A program made the translations under genes and the position numbers. 64,000 bases of DNA from Actinokineospora globicatena (GTDB taxonomy: Bacteria > Actinomycetota > Actinomycetes > Mycobacteriales > Pseudonocardiaceae). The stretch is taken from contig NZ_JAMTCR010000008.1 of NCBI RefSeq assembly GCF_024171945.1, forward strand, positions 62,001 to 126,000. The letters are read 5' to 3'. The notes under the pieces were generated by a model, which was not told where the DNA came from, did not search any database, and saw nothing but the letters and a program-made list of their open reading frames with translations. Positions 26,548 through 35,502 of this stretch are shown in pieces (the stretch's first letter is position 1; each line of letters opens with the position of its first letter).

Positions 26548-27330
26548 CTACAGCTTCTGCCAGGAGGGCTTGGCGGCGTAGGTCGCGCGGAAGTAGTCGG
26601 CGTGCTTGAGCCTGCTGGCGGCGGCCTCGTCGACGATGACGGTCGCGTGCGGGTGCAGCTGCAGCGCCGAGGCCGGGGTGACGGCGGCCAGCGGGCCCTC
26701 CACGGTCAGCGCGATCGCCTCGGCCTTGGCCTCGCCGCTGGCGACCAGCACCAGGTGGCGGGCGTCGCTGATGGTGGCGATGCCCTGGGTGAGCACGTGC
26801 AGCGGGACCTCGTCGAGGCTGCCGAAGAAGCGGGCGTTGTCCAGGCGGGTGCGGTGGGTGAGGGTCTTGACCCTGGTCCGCGAGCTGAACGACGAGCACG
26901 GCTCGTTGAACCCGATGTGGCCGTCGGAGCCGATGCCAAGCAGCTGCAGGTCGACGCCACCGGCCTCGCGCAGCTCCCGCTCGTAGGCGGCGCAGGCGGC
27001 GGGCAGGTCGTCGGCGGCGCCGTCCGGGCCGAGGAACGAGTCCTGGGTGAGGCCGAGCGGCGTCAGGACCTCGCGCTCGATGACGGCGCGGTAGCTCTCG
27101 GGGTGGCCGGGCGGCAGGCCGACGTACTCGTCGAGCTGGCAGATCCGCAGCTCGCTGACGTCGAGCTCCCCGGCGGCGACCCGGCGGGCGAGGGCGGTGT
27201 AGACCGGCAGCGGGCTCGACCCGGTCGCGACCCCGAGCAGCGCGCGCGGCGTGCCCGCGACCAGGTCCGCGATCGCCCCGGCGGCGACCTCGCCCACCGC
27301 CGCGCGGTCGGCAACGATCACGATCTCCAT
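26548..27330 (-). CDS. nagB: Glucosamine-6-phosphate deaminase
   Basis: 260 residues from ATG 27330; the frame is open upstream but the family starts at MEIVIVADRAAVG. Conserved blocks: LGVATGSSPLPVY, CQLDEYVGLPPGHPESY, LLGIGSDGHIGFNEP and the TLTHRTRLDNARFF region. The enzyme converts glucosamine-6-phosphate to fructose-6-phosphate and ammonia, the last step of N-acetylglucosamine use. A DasR-like palindrome (27364-27377) lies 34 bp upstream of the start, matching control of nagB in Streptomyces. Confidence 0.95.
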   Translation of the reverse strand: MEIVIVADRAAVGEVAAGAIADLVAGTPRALLGVATGSSPLPVYTALARRVAAGELDVSELRICQLDEYVGLPPGHPESYRAVIEREVLTPLGLTQDSFLGPDGAADDLPAACAAYERELREAGGVDLQLLGIGSDGHIGFNEPCSSFSSRTRVKTLTHRTRLDNARFFGSLDEVPLHVLTQGIATISDARHLVLVASGEAKAEAIALTVEGPLAAVTPASALQLHPHATVIVDEAAASRLKHADYFRATYAAKPSWQKL

Positions 27331-27363
27331 GTGCTTCCTGTCCTCGAGCCACCCGCGACCGAT

Positions 27364-27377
27364 TTGGTATAGACCAA
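27364..27377. promoter_or_regulatory. DasR-like operator upstream of nagB
   Basis: TTGGTATAGACCAA, a palindrome with one mismatched pair, matches the DasR responsive element (core TGGTCTAGACCA). DasR represses GlcNAc and chitin genes in Streptomyces until amino-sugar phosphates accumulate. Confidence 0.7.
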
Positions 27378-27587
27378 TAGTAGCAAGCGCGCACCGCCCG
27401 TGTCCGGCGGACCACGCCACACCGCCGAGCCCTTGAGCGGGAGCCGATCACCGGGTATCGGGCCGCCCCGGCACTCGGGTCCGAGGTGTCCTGGCGGGCA
27501 GGCGATCACACTCCGTGACTCGATGGTGCCAGGCCTGCCCGGCGGCGGCCAGTGCGCGCGGTGCACAGCGGTGTTCGCGCACGGTCA

Positions 27588-27616
27588 TTGACCACCCGGA
27601 CCGTCGAATTTATGGT
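27588..27616 (+). promoter_or_regulatory. Vegetative promoter of the amidase gene
   Basis: TTGACC, 17-nt spacer, TATGGT: close to the principal sigma consensus. It predicts a transcript start near 27623, which favours GTG 27651 as the amidase start over the in-frame ATG inside the -10. Confidence 0.65.
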
Positions 27617-27650
27617 GCCTTCTCGACCAGGCCCGGAAGGGGTGACCGCC

Positions 27651-28910
27651 GTGCCGACCACGCTGTCCGACTGGCTGGACCTGTCCGTGCCGGAGCGCGC
27701 TCGGTGCGTGACCGAGGCGGCGCGGGCAGCGGGGGAGTCGGCGCTGGGGGAGTGGATCAGCGTCGCCACGCCTGCCGCGCACGGCGACGGCGTGCTGGCG
27801 GGGATCCCGTTCTCGGTCAAGGACAACATCGACGTCCAGGGGTGCGTCACCACGGCTGGGAGCGCTCTGCTGCGGTCGACGCCCGCTGACGTCGACGCCA
27901 CTGTGGTCAGTGCGCTGCGGCACGCAGGCGCGGTGGTGCTCGGCAAGACGAACCTGCACGAGCTCGCGTTCGGCATCACGAGCAACAACAAGGCTTTCGG
28001 GCCGGTGCGCAACCCGTTCGACCCCGGCAAGTCGGCTGGTGGGTCCAGTGGGGGCAGTGCGGTGAGCGTCGCCTCGGGTGTAGTGCCGTTCGCGTTGGGG
28101 ACCGACACCGGCGGATCTGTCACGATCCCGGCCGCGTACTGCGGCGTGGTGGGGTTCCGGCCTACTGTGGGGCGTTATCCGGGTGATGGGGTCGTCAACC
28201 TCTCCACGACCCGTGACACCGTTGGCATCCACGCGCGCACCGTGCGGGATGTTCGGGCGCTGGACGAGATCCTCACCGGGGAGCGAGGCGCGTCGGTGGC
28301 CGGCCTGCGCATCGGCATACCCCGCAACCGGTTCCGCGACCTCAGCCCGGACATCGCGGCCGTCGTGGCGGACTTCCTGTCCACTGTGGAGCACGAGCTG
28401 GTCGATCTCGACTTCACCGAGCTGGACCAGTTGGCGAACACCGGCAACGTGCTGGTCTTCCGTGAGGCGCCGGGGCTGCTGGCGCGGCACACCGACCATC
28501 CCCGGTCCGACTGGCCTGATCACATCGCGTCACCGGACGTGCGGTCGATCATCGCGGCGATGGCCGAGCCGGTGTCGATCGAGGCGTACGAGGCCGCGCG
28601 GGCGGACCGGTGGCTGTTGCGTCAGCGCTACCAGGAGGTGTTCGCGCAGGTGGACGTCGTCCTGTCGCCGACGACACCGGTCCCGCCGCCGCTGCTCGGC
28701 GCCGACGACGTCATCAGCCTCAACGGGCGACTCCTGCCGACCTTCCCCACTGTCACGCGCAACGTCACCCCCGGCACCGTCGCGGGCTTGCCGATGATCT
28801 CCATCCCCGGCGGCACCACCCGCGCCGGGCTCCCGGTCGGCCTGTGCCTGGAGGCCCGCCCGTGCGCCGACGCCCGGTTGCTGGCGACCGCCGAGCTGCT
28901 CGGCGGCTGA
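27651..28910 (+). CDS. Amidase-signature family enzyme
   Basis: 419 residues from GTG 27651 (AAGGGG 8 nt upstream). The amidase-signature Ser-cisSer-Lys triad is visible: Lys57 in SVKDN, Ser132 in the GGSSGGSA loop and Ser156 in TDTGGS. The family hydrolyses amide bonds of small or aryl amides; GatA-like glutaminase is excluded by the absence of gatB or gatC neighbours and the shorter C-terminus. The substrate cannot be predicted. Next gene is doxX, 120 nt downstream. Confidence 0.9.
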   Translation: MPTTLSDWLDLSVPERARCVTEAARAAGESALGEWISVATPAAHGDGVLAGIPFSVKDNIDVQGCVTTAGSALLRSTPADVDATVVSALRHAGAVVLGKTNLHELAFGITSNNKAFGPVRNPFDPGKSAGGSSGGSAVSVASGVVPFALGTDTGGSVTIPAAYCGVVGFRPTVGRYPGDGVVNLSTTRDTVGIHARTVRDVRALDEILTGERGASVAGLRIGIPRNRFRDLSPDIAAVVADFLSTVEHELVDLDFTELDQLANTGNVLVFREAPGLLARHTDHPRSDWPDHIASPDVRSIIAAMAEPVSIEAYEAARADRWLLRQRYQEVFAQVDVVLSPTTPVPPPLLGADDVISLNGRLLPTFPTVTRNVTPGTVAGLPMISIPGGTTRAGLPVGLCLEARPCADARLLATAELLGG

Positions 28911-28960
28911 CCCTCCACAGTGGTCACCAGAGTTGATCTGGGAACGCCGTGGCAGCGCAA

Positions 28961-28972
28961 TGGTCTAGACCA
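28961..28972. promoter_or_regulatory. DasR-like operator upstream of doxX
   Basis: TGGTCTAGACCA, a perfect 12-bp palindrome identical to the core of the DasR responsive element, 58 bp before the doxX start. Confidence 0.65.
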
Positions 28973-29030
28973 ACTCGCCGCACCGGGCTTACCCTGGACC
29001 GACCTGACCCGGCTGACCAGGGGGAACGCG

Positions 29031-29516
29031 ATGAAGACGGTGCTCGACCGAGTCGAGGGGGACTGGGCCCGGCGGTGGGCGGTGCCGGGTCTGCGGATCT
29101 CGCTGGCGCTGGTGTACCTGTGGTTCGGGCTGCTCAAGGTGATCGGCCAGTCGCCGGTCGCGGACCTGGTGCGGGCGACGATGCCCTGGGTCCACGGGCC
29201 GTGGCTGTTACCCGCGCTGGGGTCGGTGGAGATCGTCCTCGGCCTCGCCCTGCTCTTCGGCGCGCCCCGCAGGCTGGCCCCGGTCGCCGTCGCCGCGCAC
29301 CTGGCGGGCACGTTCCTGGTGTTCGTCCAGGCCCCCGCCATGGCCATCCACGACGGCAACCCCTTGCTGCTGACCACCACCGGTGAGTTCGTGCTCAAGA
29401 ACCTGGTGCTGGTGTGCGCGGCCGTCGCGATCCTGGGGCTGAGCAACAGCGTCACTCCGACGTCGAACGGGGAGATCGTCGTCGGTCGTCCCGTGTCCAC
29501 TATGGAGCCGAGGTAG
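29031..29516 (+). CDS. DoxX-like membrane protein
   Basis: 161 residues from ATG 29031, AGGGGGA upstream. Four membrane spans; the first contains the DoxX-type GLRISLALVYLWFGLLKVIG and the second ends in LGSVEIVLGLALLFG. DoxX proteins are small quinone-associated or redox-related membrane proteins of unclear function. An upstream DasR-like operator would tie it to amino-sugar control, which is not an expected DasR target. The same reading frame continues after the TAG stop into a short coding-like stretch. Confidence 0.88.
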   Translation: MKTVLDRVEGDWARRWAVPGLRISLALVYLWFGLLKVIGQSPVADLVRATMPWVHGPWLLPALGSVEIVLGLALLFGAPRRLAPVAVAAHLAGTFLVFVQAPAMAIHDGNPLLLTTTGEFVLKNLVLVCAAVAILGLSNSVTPTSNGEIVVGRPVSTMEPR

Positions 29517-29561
29517 CCTTTTGTCGTCGACCACACCGACATCGATGACGACGAGGGCGGC

Positions 29562-29633
29562 GTGGACGACCTGTTCGCCCGCGCCCAGGAGATCCACCTC
29601 TACGAACGAATGGCCGCCATCTCGGTCTACTGA
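29562..29633 (+). CDS. Possible 23-residue ORF downstream of doxX
   Basis: GTG 29562, preceded by GAGGGCGGC, encodes a short peptide ending DLFARAQEIHLYERMAAISVY. Codons before it (from 29517) in the same frame also read like protein (VVDHTDIDDDEGG) and follow directly on the doxX TAG, so this may be a readthrough extension, a remnant, or a small gene. Confidence 0.35.
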   Translation: MDDLFARAQEIHLYERMAAISVY

Positions 29634-29682
29634 GCCACGTTCGAAGCAGGACGAACAGGCGCGCTGCCCGGGGCGTTGTGAG

Positions 29683-32600
29683 TTAGGGCCCGATGTGGAC
29701 GAAAGGGGCCCACGTGTCCGGTTGGTCCGGGTACCGCTCCCGGAGTTCCGCTGTGGTGGCGGCCAAGGCGTGGGCCGCGTTCGAGGAGTGGAGTTCGCCG
29801 TTCACGGTCAGGTGGCGGTAGACCGAGTCGGCGGCTGATGCGGCGGTGGGGTCGGAGACGGGCCATTGGGTGGCGATGACGTGCCGGAAGCCCGCCAGTT
29901 GCAGTGCGGCCGCGAGGTGCACGGTCTCGTCCGCCAAGCGGACCGACCCGCCCGCGGTGTGGCAGGCCGAGAGGTAGGCGAGTTCCGCGTCGCCGAGGTC
30001 GTGGGCGGCTAGGCGCAGGACTGACAGGTCGCCGTCATGCAGGTGTAGGGCGCTGTTGCCGGGGTGGTCGAGGTTCTGGGTGGCGTGGCAGGCGAAGTGG
30101 ACCCACGGGTGGCCGGGGAGTTCCGACAGCACCGTTGCGGGTGTCGCGGCCGGGCCCAGCAACGTCCGGGTGCCCGGCACCGTCGCGGCGATCCGCTTCA
30201 GCTCGTCCACCACGGCGGGCAGCGGCGCACGACCAGCGCGTTCCGGCACCCCCACCGCCAACAACCGAGACCGGCCCGCCTCACGAGCGCGCCTGCTCCG
30301 GATCAGCGCCCCGAGGTCCGTGGTGTACGACGACAGCGTCCGGTCCGGCACCGTGGGCCGCCGCTTGCCCGCCGGGGTCGACGTGGCGTAGCGCCCGGCC
30401 GCGTGTAGCGGCAGCACCGCGAGCGGTCCGGTCGGGCACCACCACACCCGGTGCTGGACCGGGCCGTCGAGCGCGTCGAGCGCCGCGAGGACCGGCGCCG
30501 CGGCCGTGTCCCACAGCCACCGCAGCATCGACACCAGCGTCTGCCGCAGGTCCACCGGGTTCCCGGCCGCGCCGAACAGCGCGTCCGCCCGCCGCCGGGT
30601 GTCCGAGGCGCGCAGCCACGGCAACGGCACCACCGTGACCCCGTCCGGCCGCACCAGCAGCGCGTCGCACCGGCCGACACCGACGTTGACCAGCACAACA
30701 GTCCCGCCCGCCGCCGCGTGCCGCAGCTCCGAGAACGGCCGCGCCCCCAGGAACGTGCCGAACCCGGGCAGCGACCGCGCCTCGGCGAGCAGCGCGCTCC
30801 ACCGCTCCGCAAGCCTGCGGTGCCGCTCGGCGTCGGCCGGGTCGTTCGCGGACGCCACCAGAGCGCGCCGGGTTCCGTCCAACCGGTCGGCCAGGTCCGG
30901 CGCGACACCCCGCAACGCCGACAGGTCGCCCCGTGTCTGCACCGCCTGCCGCCACAGCACGGTCCGCCCCTGCTCGGCCAACTCCACCGCGTGCTCGGGC
31001 CGACCGACCTGCACGGCCAACGCGGCGGCCTCGCCCGCGAGCCCCGCGACCCCGGCCAACCGGCGTTCCTGCGCGGCCCGGTCCAGTCCGCGCTCGGCCA
31101 GCACCGGCAACAACCGGATCGCCGCCGTCGCCGCCTCGACCGCCGTGGGCAGGTCCCGCAGCCGCAGCGCCGACCCCAGCCAGGCCCGCGCGGCGGCCAT
31201 CCGCTCACCAGCGTCGCCCGCCGGTTGCTCAGCCGCAGCCCGCCACAACGCGATCGCCTTGACCAGATCCGACTCCGCGCCTGCGGCCAGGTAGCGCTGC
31301 CGGTGCGCTTGGGCCAGTGCGTTGAGCGCGGACACCCGTTGCGCACGACCGGGTTCGAGCCGGGCGACCGCGCTCTCGCCGTGCCGGATCGCGTCGTCCA
31401 CACCGGCGCCGCGCACCCCGTCCTCGGCGGCCAGCGCGGTCAACGTGGTGAGTTGCGCGTGCAGCAGGGCGCTCCGTGTGTCCTCCGGGCGGGTCGCCGC
31501 CAGAGCCTCACGGATCCGCAAGAGGGCGGTAGTGATGTCGTCGCGGTCGCCACGCAGGAGGTAGCGCAACGCCAAGGCGCTCCCCAGGTTCGTCAACGCG
31601 ACCGGTCGCACACCGTCAAGGCCCTGCGAGAGCCGCAAAGACTCCTCGGCCAACGCCACCGCTCCGTCCACATCGGATGGATCCGAGCTGCGTTGCGCGC
31701 GCCGGGTCAACAACGCGGCCTCGGTGGCCAACCAGTGCGCGCGGCTGGGCCCGGCCTTGGCCAGGCTCGGCCGGATCACCGCGCACAACGCGAGCGCCTC
31801 GGCCAGGTCGTCGGCCCGGTCCAGGTGCTCCACCCGCCGGATCAGGCATGTCGCGAGCACCTGCCGCGCCGCGTCGGCCACCGGGTGCCCGCTCGGCGCG
31901 GTCGCCGTCGCCTCCCTGGCCAGGGCGACCGCCTGGTCGAGTTCCACGGTCTCGCGGGTGCCCTCGAACCGCATGCGCAACGCCTCGGCCCGTTGCGCGG
32001 CGATGTGCGGCACCAGTGTGCCCTTCTCGTCGCGCAAGTGGCGTTGGGTCAGCTCCAACGCCTCCACCAGGTCCTCGTGCCCGCCGGAGAGTTGGTGCCG
32101 CACGAGCAACGCCCACGCCAGGGCGTTCACCGTGTCGGTCGAGTCGGGCACCACGCGCAACGCTGCCCTCGCCGATCGCACCAGTGCTTCCGCGTCGGCC
32201 GGATCCGCCTTCATCGCCAACATCGCCGACGACAGCTGCAACGCCGCCTCGCTCAGACCGGACCGCAACGGGTGATCGGCGGGCAGGTCGTCGGTCAGCG
32301 ACCGCAGCAGCCTGCTCGCCGCCGCCACCCGGCTCGGGTCCCCGGTCTCCTCGAACTGGCCGAGCAGGACGACCGCCGTGGCGTGCGTGGCCTGCGCCGG
32401 ATCGGACTCACCGGCCAGCAACGCGCGCAGGTCCGGCGGCAGCGCGTCAGGGGCGAGATCCCGGGCCAACCCGGCGCACAGCCGCGCTGTCCGCAGCGAC
32501 GCCGCGCCCAACCCGGTCGGCAGCGCGTAGTGGTGGCGCAGGAACCACTGGCCCAGCACCTGGAGCACCTCGGCATCGGTGGTCCGGTCGGCGACCGCGT

Positions 32601-32727
32601 CGGCGTAGAGCGCGAGCGCGGCCCGGTGCGCGTCGGCGTCGAGCACCGCCGACTGGGTGCCGTCCCGGTCGAACCGGGCCATCCGCGCGGTCAGGTCGTC
32701 GAGCACCGCCCGCCGCGGATCGGCCAT
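29683..32727 (-). CDS. TPR-CHAT caspase-like protease
   Basis: 1014 residues from ATG 32727. About 650 N-terminal residues are TPR-like helical repeats; the C-terminal 270 residues form a CHAT domain (caspase-HetF-associated, clan CD). The catalytic dyad is intact: His881 in HFACHAT and Cys922 in LSACHT. The domain ends with the usual VNGELHSSNAAHALAATTAELRERYP...WAPFVHIG block. CHAT proteases cut a specific partner, as in Craspase, or act as death effectors in bacterial conflict systems. The open frame extends upstream of ATG 32727, but the ATG with GAGGGGG is the supported start. It is divergent, 75 bp apart, from the small gene at 32803. Confidence 0.92.
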   Translation of the reverse strand: MADPRRAVLDDLTARMARFDRDGTQSAVLDADAHRAALALYADAVADRTTDAEVLQVLGQWFLRHHYALPTGLGAASLRTARLCAGLARDLAPDALPPDLRALLAGESDPAQATHATAVVLLGQFEETGDPSRVAAASRLLRSLTDDLPADHPLRSGLSEAALQLSSAMLAMKADPADAEALVRSARAALRVVPDSTDTVNALAWALLVRHQLSGGHEDLVEALELTQRHLRDEKGTLVPHIAAQRAEALRMRFEGTRETVELDQAVALAREATATAPSGHPVADAARQVLATCLIRRVEHLDRADDLAEALALCAVIRPSLAKAGPSRAHWLATEAALLTRRAQRSSDPSDVDGAVALAEESLRLSQGLDGVRPVALTNLGSALALRYLLRGDRDDITTALLRIREALAATRPEDTRSALLHAQLTTLTALAAEDGVRGAGVDDAIRHGESAVARLEPGRAQRVSALNALAQAHRQRYLAAGAESDLVKAIALWRAAAEQPAGDAGERMAAARAWLGSALRLRDLPTAVEAATAAIRLLPVLAERGLDRAAQERRLAGVAGLAGEAAALAVQVGRPEHAVELAEQGRTVLWRQAVQTRGDLSALRGVAPDLADRLDGTRRALVASANDPADAERHRRLAERWSALLAEARSLPGFGTFLGARPFSELRHAAAGGTVVLVNVGVGRCDALLVRPDGVTVVPLPWLRASDTRRRADALFGAAGNPVDLRQTLVSMLRWLWDTAAAPVLAALDALDGPVQHRVWWCPTGPLAVLPLHAAGRYATSTPAGKRRPTVPDRTLSSYTTDLGALIRSRRAREAGRSRLLAVGVPERAGRAPLPAVVDELKRIAATVPGTRTLLGPAATPATVLSELPGHPWVHFACHATQNLDHPGNSALHLHDGDLSVLRLAAHDLGDAELAYLSACHTAGGSVRLADETVHLAAALQLAGFRHVIATQWPVSDPTAASAADSVYRHLTVNGELHSSNAAHALAATTAELRERYPDQPDTWAPFVHIGP

Positions 32728-32802
32728 CCCAGCCAGCCCCCTCGGGTAGAGTCGATCATCGCCACGGTAGCCCGGCCACGCCGGGCCGGGAAGGGGACAG
32801 CA

Positions 32803-33171
32803 GTGCCCGCGACGGTCGACGGCGAGCAGTACGCGCTGGCGGTGTTCTGCGCCGCGGTGCCCGGGCTCCGAACGCGCGCGGTGCGCGGCTTCTGGGAAGA
32901 CACCCTGGAGATGCACGTCGCCGAGGTCGCCGCTGGCGGGTCCGCCGTGTCGGCCTGCAAGGAGCTGAAACTCGACCCCGCGGCTGCCCCGCCGCCCAAT
33001 CGCGACGACGGCACCGGGCCACGAACCGACTGGCTGCCCGTGCCGAGCCTGGTGGGTGGCTACGTCTGCCCCGGCAAACGGTGCGCTCGCCGGGCCGACC
33101 GCGACGACGACGCCCGTCCGCCGCGCTGCGCGGTGTTCGACGAGCAAATGCGCTTCGTGCGTGGCGGCTAG
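32803..33171 (+). CDS. Small Cys-containing protein of the CHAT locus
   Basis: 122 residues from GTG 32803 with GAAGGGG upstream. The N-terminal half is helical (about 6-55), followed by a proline-rich link and a C-terminal Cys group, GYVCPGKRCARR...PPRCAVF, that could bind zinc (C-x4-C plus one Cys). I do not know the family. It may be an adaptor or the substrate of the divergent CHAT protease; that is inference from position. The next gene follows after 1 nt. Confidence 0.65.
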   Translation: MPATVDGEQYALAVFCAAVPGLRTRAVRGFWEDTLEMHVAEVAAGGSAVSACKELKLDPAAAPPPNRDDGTGPRTDWLPVPSLVGGYVCPGKRCARRADRDDDARPPRCAVFDEQMRFVRGG

Positions 33172-33172
33172 C

Positions 33173-34039
33173 GTGGCCGCGCTCCTGGGTGAGGTGACCA
33201 AGCGGCTGCCCGACCGGTGGCTGGTGGGCACGTTGCTGCCCGGGTTGCTGTGGTTGGCCGTGCTCGCCATCGCCGTCCGCCAGGGCCACGCCCACCCGTT
33301 CGACCCCGGCGCGGTCACCGGCACGGCCAAGGCGATCGGCACCCTCGTCCGGGACCGCCCGACCGAGGCCCTGGCCTGGGGCGGGTTCGCGATCGGCGCC
33401 GCGATGCTGACCAGCCTGGCCGCACGCGGCCTCGGTGGCGCAGTGCGGTCCCTGTGGTGGGGGCGCTGGCGCGGACCGCTGGCCTGGCCCGCGCGGCTGC
33501 TCACCCGACTGCGCGCTTACCGCGTCCGCCGCGGGCTCAAGCGCGACGGGACCCGCCTGCCCGAGCGGTACCTGCCCGCGTTGCCCACCTGGATCGGCGA
33601 CCGGCTGCGCTTGGTGGACGTCCGGGTCGACGCCCAGTACGGCCTGGTGCTCGCGTTGGTCTGGCCCCGCCTGTGGCACCGGCTCGACGCGGACACCCGG
33701 GTCGTCGTCGCCCAAGCCCGCGGCAGGCTCGACCTGGCGGCCACCCTGGTCGGCTGGGGCTTGCTCTACCTGGTCCCGGTGTGGTTCTGGTGGCCCGCCT
33801 CGGTGATCGCCGTTGGCGTGGGTTTGGTCGGCTGGCGCAGGGGGCGGGTCGCGGCGGAGGTGTTCGGCGGCGCTGTGGAGTCCACTGTGGACCTGGGACA
33901 CCTCGGGCTGGCCGAGGCGCTGGGCCACGACGTGGCGAGCGGGTTGACGCCTCGGATCGCCGACGCGGTCAACGACCAGCTGCACAAGGGCGCCACCCCT
34001 CAGCAGGTCCCCGCGACCGCCGACGACACGACCGCGTAG
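33173..34039 (+). CDS. Integral membrane protein of the CHAT locus
   Basis: About 288 residues; GTG 33173 (or 33161) lies just after the previous stop. Hydrophobic spans at about 16-36, 62-84, 182-200 and 206-224, separated by a cytoplasmic basic region (about 95-180, rich in Arg). No known domain. Its 3' end overlaps the convergent kinase gene by 40 nt. As the only multi-span protein of the locus it is a candidate pore or membrane anchor, which I infer from context only. Confidence 0.65.
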   Translation: MAALLGEVTKRLPDRWLVGTLLPGLLWLAVLAIAVRQGHAHPFDPGAVTGTAKAIGTLVRDRPTEALAWGGFAIGAAMLTSLAARGLGGAVRSLWWGRWRGPLAWPARLLTRLRAYRVRRGLKRDGTRLPERYLPALPTWIGDRLRLVDVRVDAQYGLVLALVWPRLWHRLDADTRVVVAQARGRLDLAATLVGWGLLYLVPVWFWWPASVIAVGVGLVGWRRGRVAAEVFGGAVESTVDLGHLGLAEALGHDVASGLTPRIADAVNDQLHKGATPQQVPATADDTTA

Positions 34040-35502
34040 TCCCGGTCGAACTGGATCGACGCCCGCACGCAGCCGCCCGCCTCCTTGGCCAGGTCGACCA
34101 CCGCCCGGGGCGACGCGGTCCCCTCGCCCCGGAAGCCCACGATCCGGGCGGTAGCGATGGGGCCGAGTTCGACCAGCGGTGCGAGTGGGATCGGCGAGAT
34201 GTGGGTCCGCTGCGCCCGGTTGACGGCGCACACCGTGCTCCCCAGGGCGAACTTGGCCTCGTCCAGACCGTCCCCGCCGCGCACGTCCGGCGCGGCGCTC
34301 ACGCTGAACAGGCAGGCCAGCGGGGAGTAGTCCCCGGTGGGGAGCAGCAGGTTCGTCGGCAGGGTGAACGAGGGCCGGGTGAACGTCGGCAGGGGGAGAT
34401 CAGGGAAGGTCGGGTTGAACGTGGGCAGGACCACCCTCGGCGTGAAGGTGGACCCGGACCCCGAGGAGCTCCCGCCCGTCGGTGACGTCGGGGTGTTGTC
34501 CACGACCAGCGCGATGAGGCCGATCACCACCGCCACCAGGACACCAGCGGCGATCCACCGACCCCGGGTGGGCGTGACCGGGGTGGGCGGCGTGATGACG
34601 ACCGGGTCCGGTGCCGGTGGCGGCGGGGTCGCCTCCGGGGTGTCGGAGACGTCCGCGGCGTCACGGGCCGCTGGCGCCAGCGTGTCGACCCAGGACCGAG
34701 CGGACGGGCGCCTGCCCGGGTCCGCGCGCAGGCTCGCCGTAACCTTGGCGCGCAACCGGCTCGGCACCAGGCGCGGGTCGCTGCTCTGCTGGTCGTTGCC
34801 GAAGAGCCGGACCGCGAGCAGCCCCAGCTTGTAGGTGTCGCTCGACGGCGTCGCCAGGTCCTCGTCGCTGACCTCGCTGATCCGCCAGTCCGGGGTCTCC
34901 ACCTGCGGCAGCACGCTCTCCCCGGCCAGCCGCATCGCGTCGCAGTCGATGAAGAAGCCGCGCGGGCGGGCGGTCAGGCTGAACAGCAGGTTGTTGGGCG
35001 AGAGGTCCCCGACGCTGATCCCCAACCCGTGCAACAGGTCCAGCGCCGCCGCCGTGTCGTGCAGGAACTCGTAGCGGAACCGCGGGCTCAGCCGCAGCCC
35101 GCGCGCGGCGAGGTACTCGGGCGGGTTGAGCAGGTACTGCACCAGCGCCAACTCCGAGGTGGTCTCGTCGCCGAAGCGCAGACTGGCGGTGTACGCGGTG
35201 GGCGCCTTGCGCATCAGGAACCCGACGACCACGCCGTCCTTGCGCACCACCGCCTCCGGCCACGCCGTCCTGGCCAGCAATCCCGCGCGCGCCGGGGCGT
35301 CCAAGTCGTGGGCGAACCCGACGAACTGGCGCAGCACGTCGACGTCCACGTCGTCGACCACCCGGGGGCTGTACTCCTTGTACACCACCGCGTCCGGGCC
35401 GTCGGCGTGGTCGAGCAACCGCAGCACCCGGCCCTGGCCGCCGGTGCCGAGCAGCCGCAACCTGCCCAACGCCCTGGCGTCGACCTCCGGGACCTCGCTC
35501 AC
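34000..35502 (-). CDS. Transmembrane protein kinase of a TerY-P-like triad
   Basis: 500 residues from GTG 35502, which overlaps the PP2C stop by 4 nt (GTGA). Kinase domain about 10-270: glycine loop LGTGGQGRV, Lys42 in VVYKEY, catalytic Asp166 and Asn171 in VGDLSPNN (the HRD is VGD), metal Asp186 in FIDCD. A single span (about 310-331) leads to an outer region with Pro/Thr-rich linker and a Cys-containing domain to residue 500. Kinases of this divergent type occur with PP2C and TerY-like vWA proteins in stress-response triads. Confidence 0.88.
   Translation of the reverse strand: MSEVPEVDARALGRLRLLGTGGQGRVLRLLDHADGPDAVVYKEYSPRVVDDVDVDVLRQFVGFAHDLDAPARAGLLARTAWPEAVVRKDGVVVGFLMRKAPTAYTASLRFGDETTSELALVQYLLNPPEYLAARGLRLSPRFRYEFLHDTAAALDLLHGLGISVGDLSPNNLLFSLTARPRGFFIDCDAMRLAGESVLPQVETPDWRISEVSDEDLATPSSDTYKLGLLAVRLFGNDQQSSDPRLVPSRLRAKVTASLRADPGRRPSARSWVDTLAPAARDAADVSDTPEATPPPPAPDPVVITPPTPVTPTRGRWIAAGVLVAVVIGLIALVVDNTPTSPTGGSSSGSGSTFTPRVVLPTFNPTFPDLPLPTFTRPSFTLPTNLLLPTGDYSPLACLFSVSAAPDVRGGDGLDEAKFALGSTVCAVNRAQRTHISPIPLAPLVELGPIATARIVGFRGEGTASPRAVVDLAKEAGGCVRASIQFDRDYAVVSSAVAGTC

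Noticed and set aside
30451-32802. Long open frame on the + strand across the CHAT gene
   Set aside because: It is antisense to a well-defined TPR-CHAT protein, is low in hydrophobic order and full of Arg, His and Gln, as expected from high-GC shadow frames; only its last part (32803-33171) is real.
32728-33504. N-terminal extension of the CHAT protein up to 33504
   Set aside because: The frame is open but overlaps the small gene at 32803 on the other strand, has no ribosome site, and the sequence is Arg/Pro-rich without TPR pattern.
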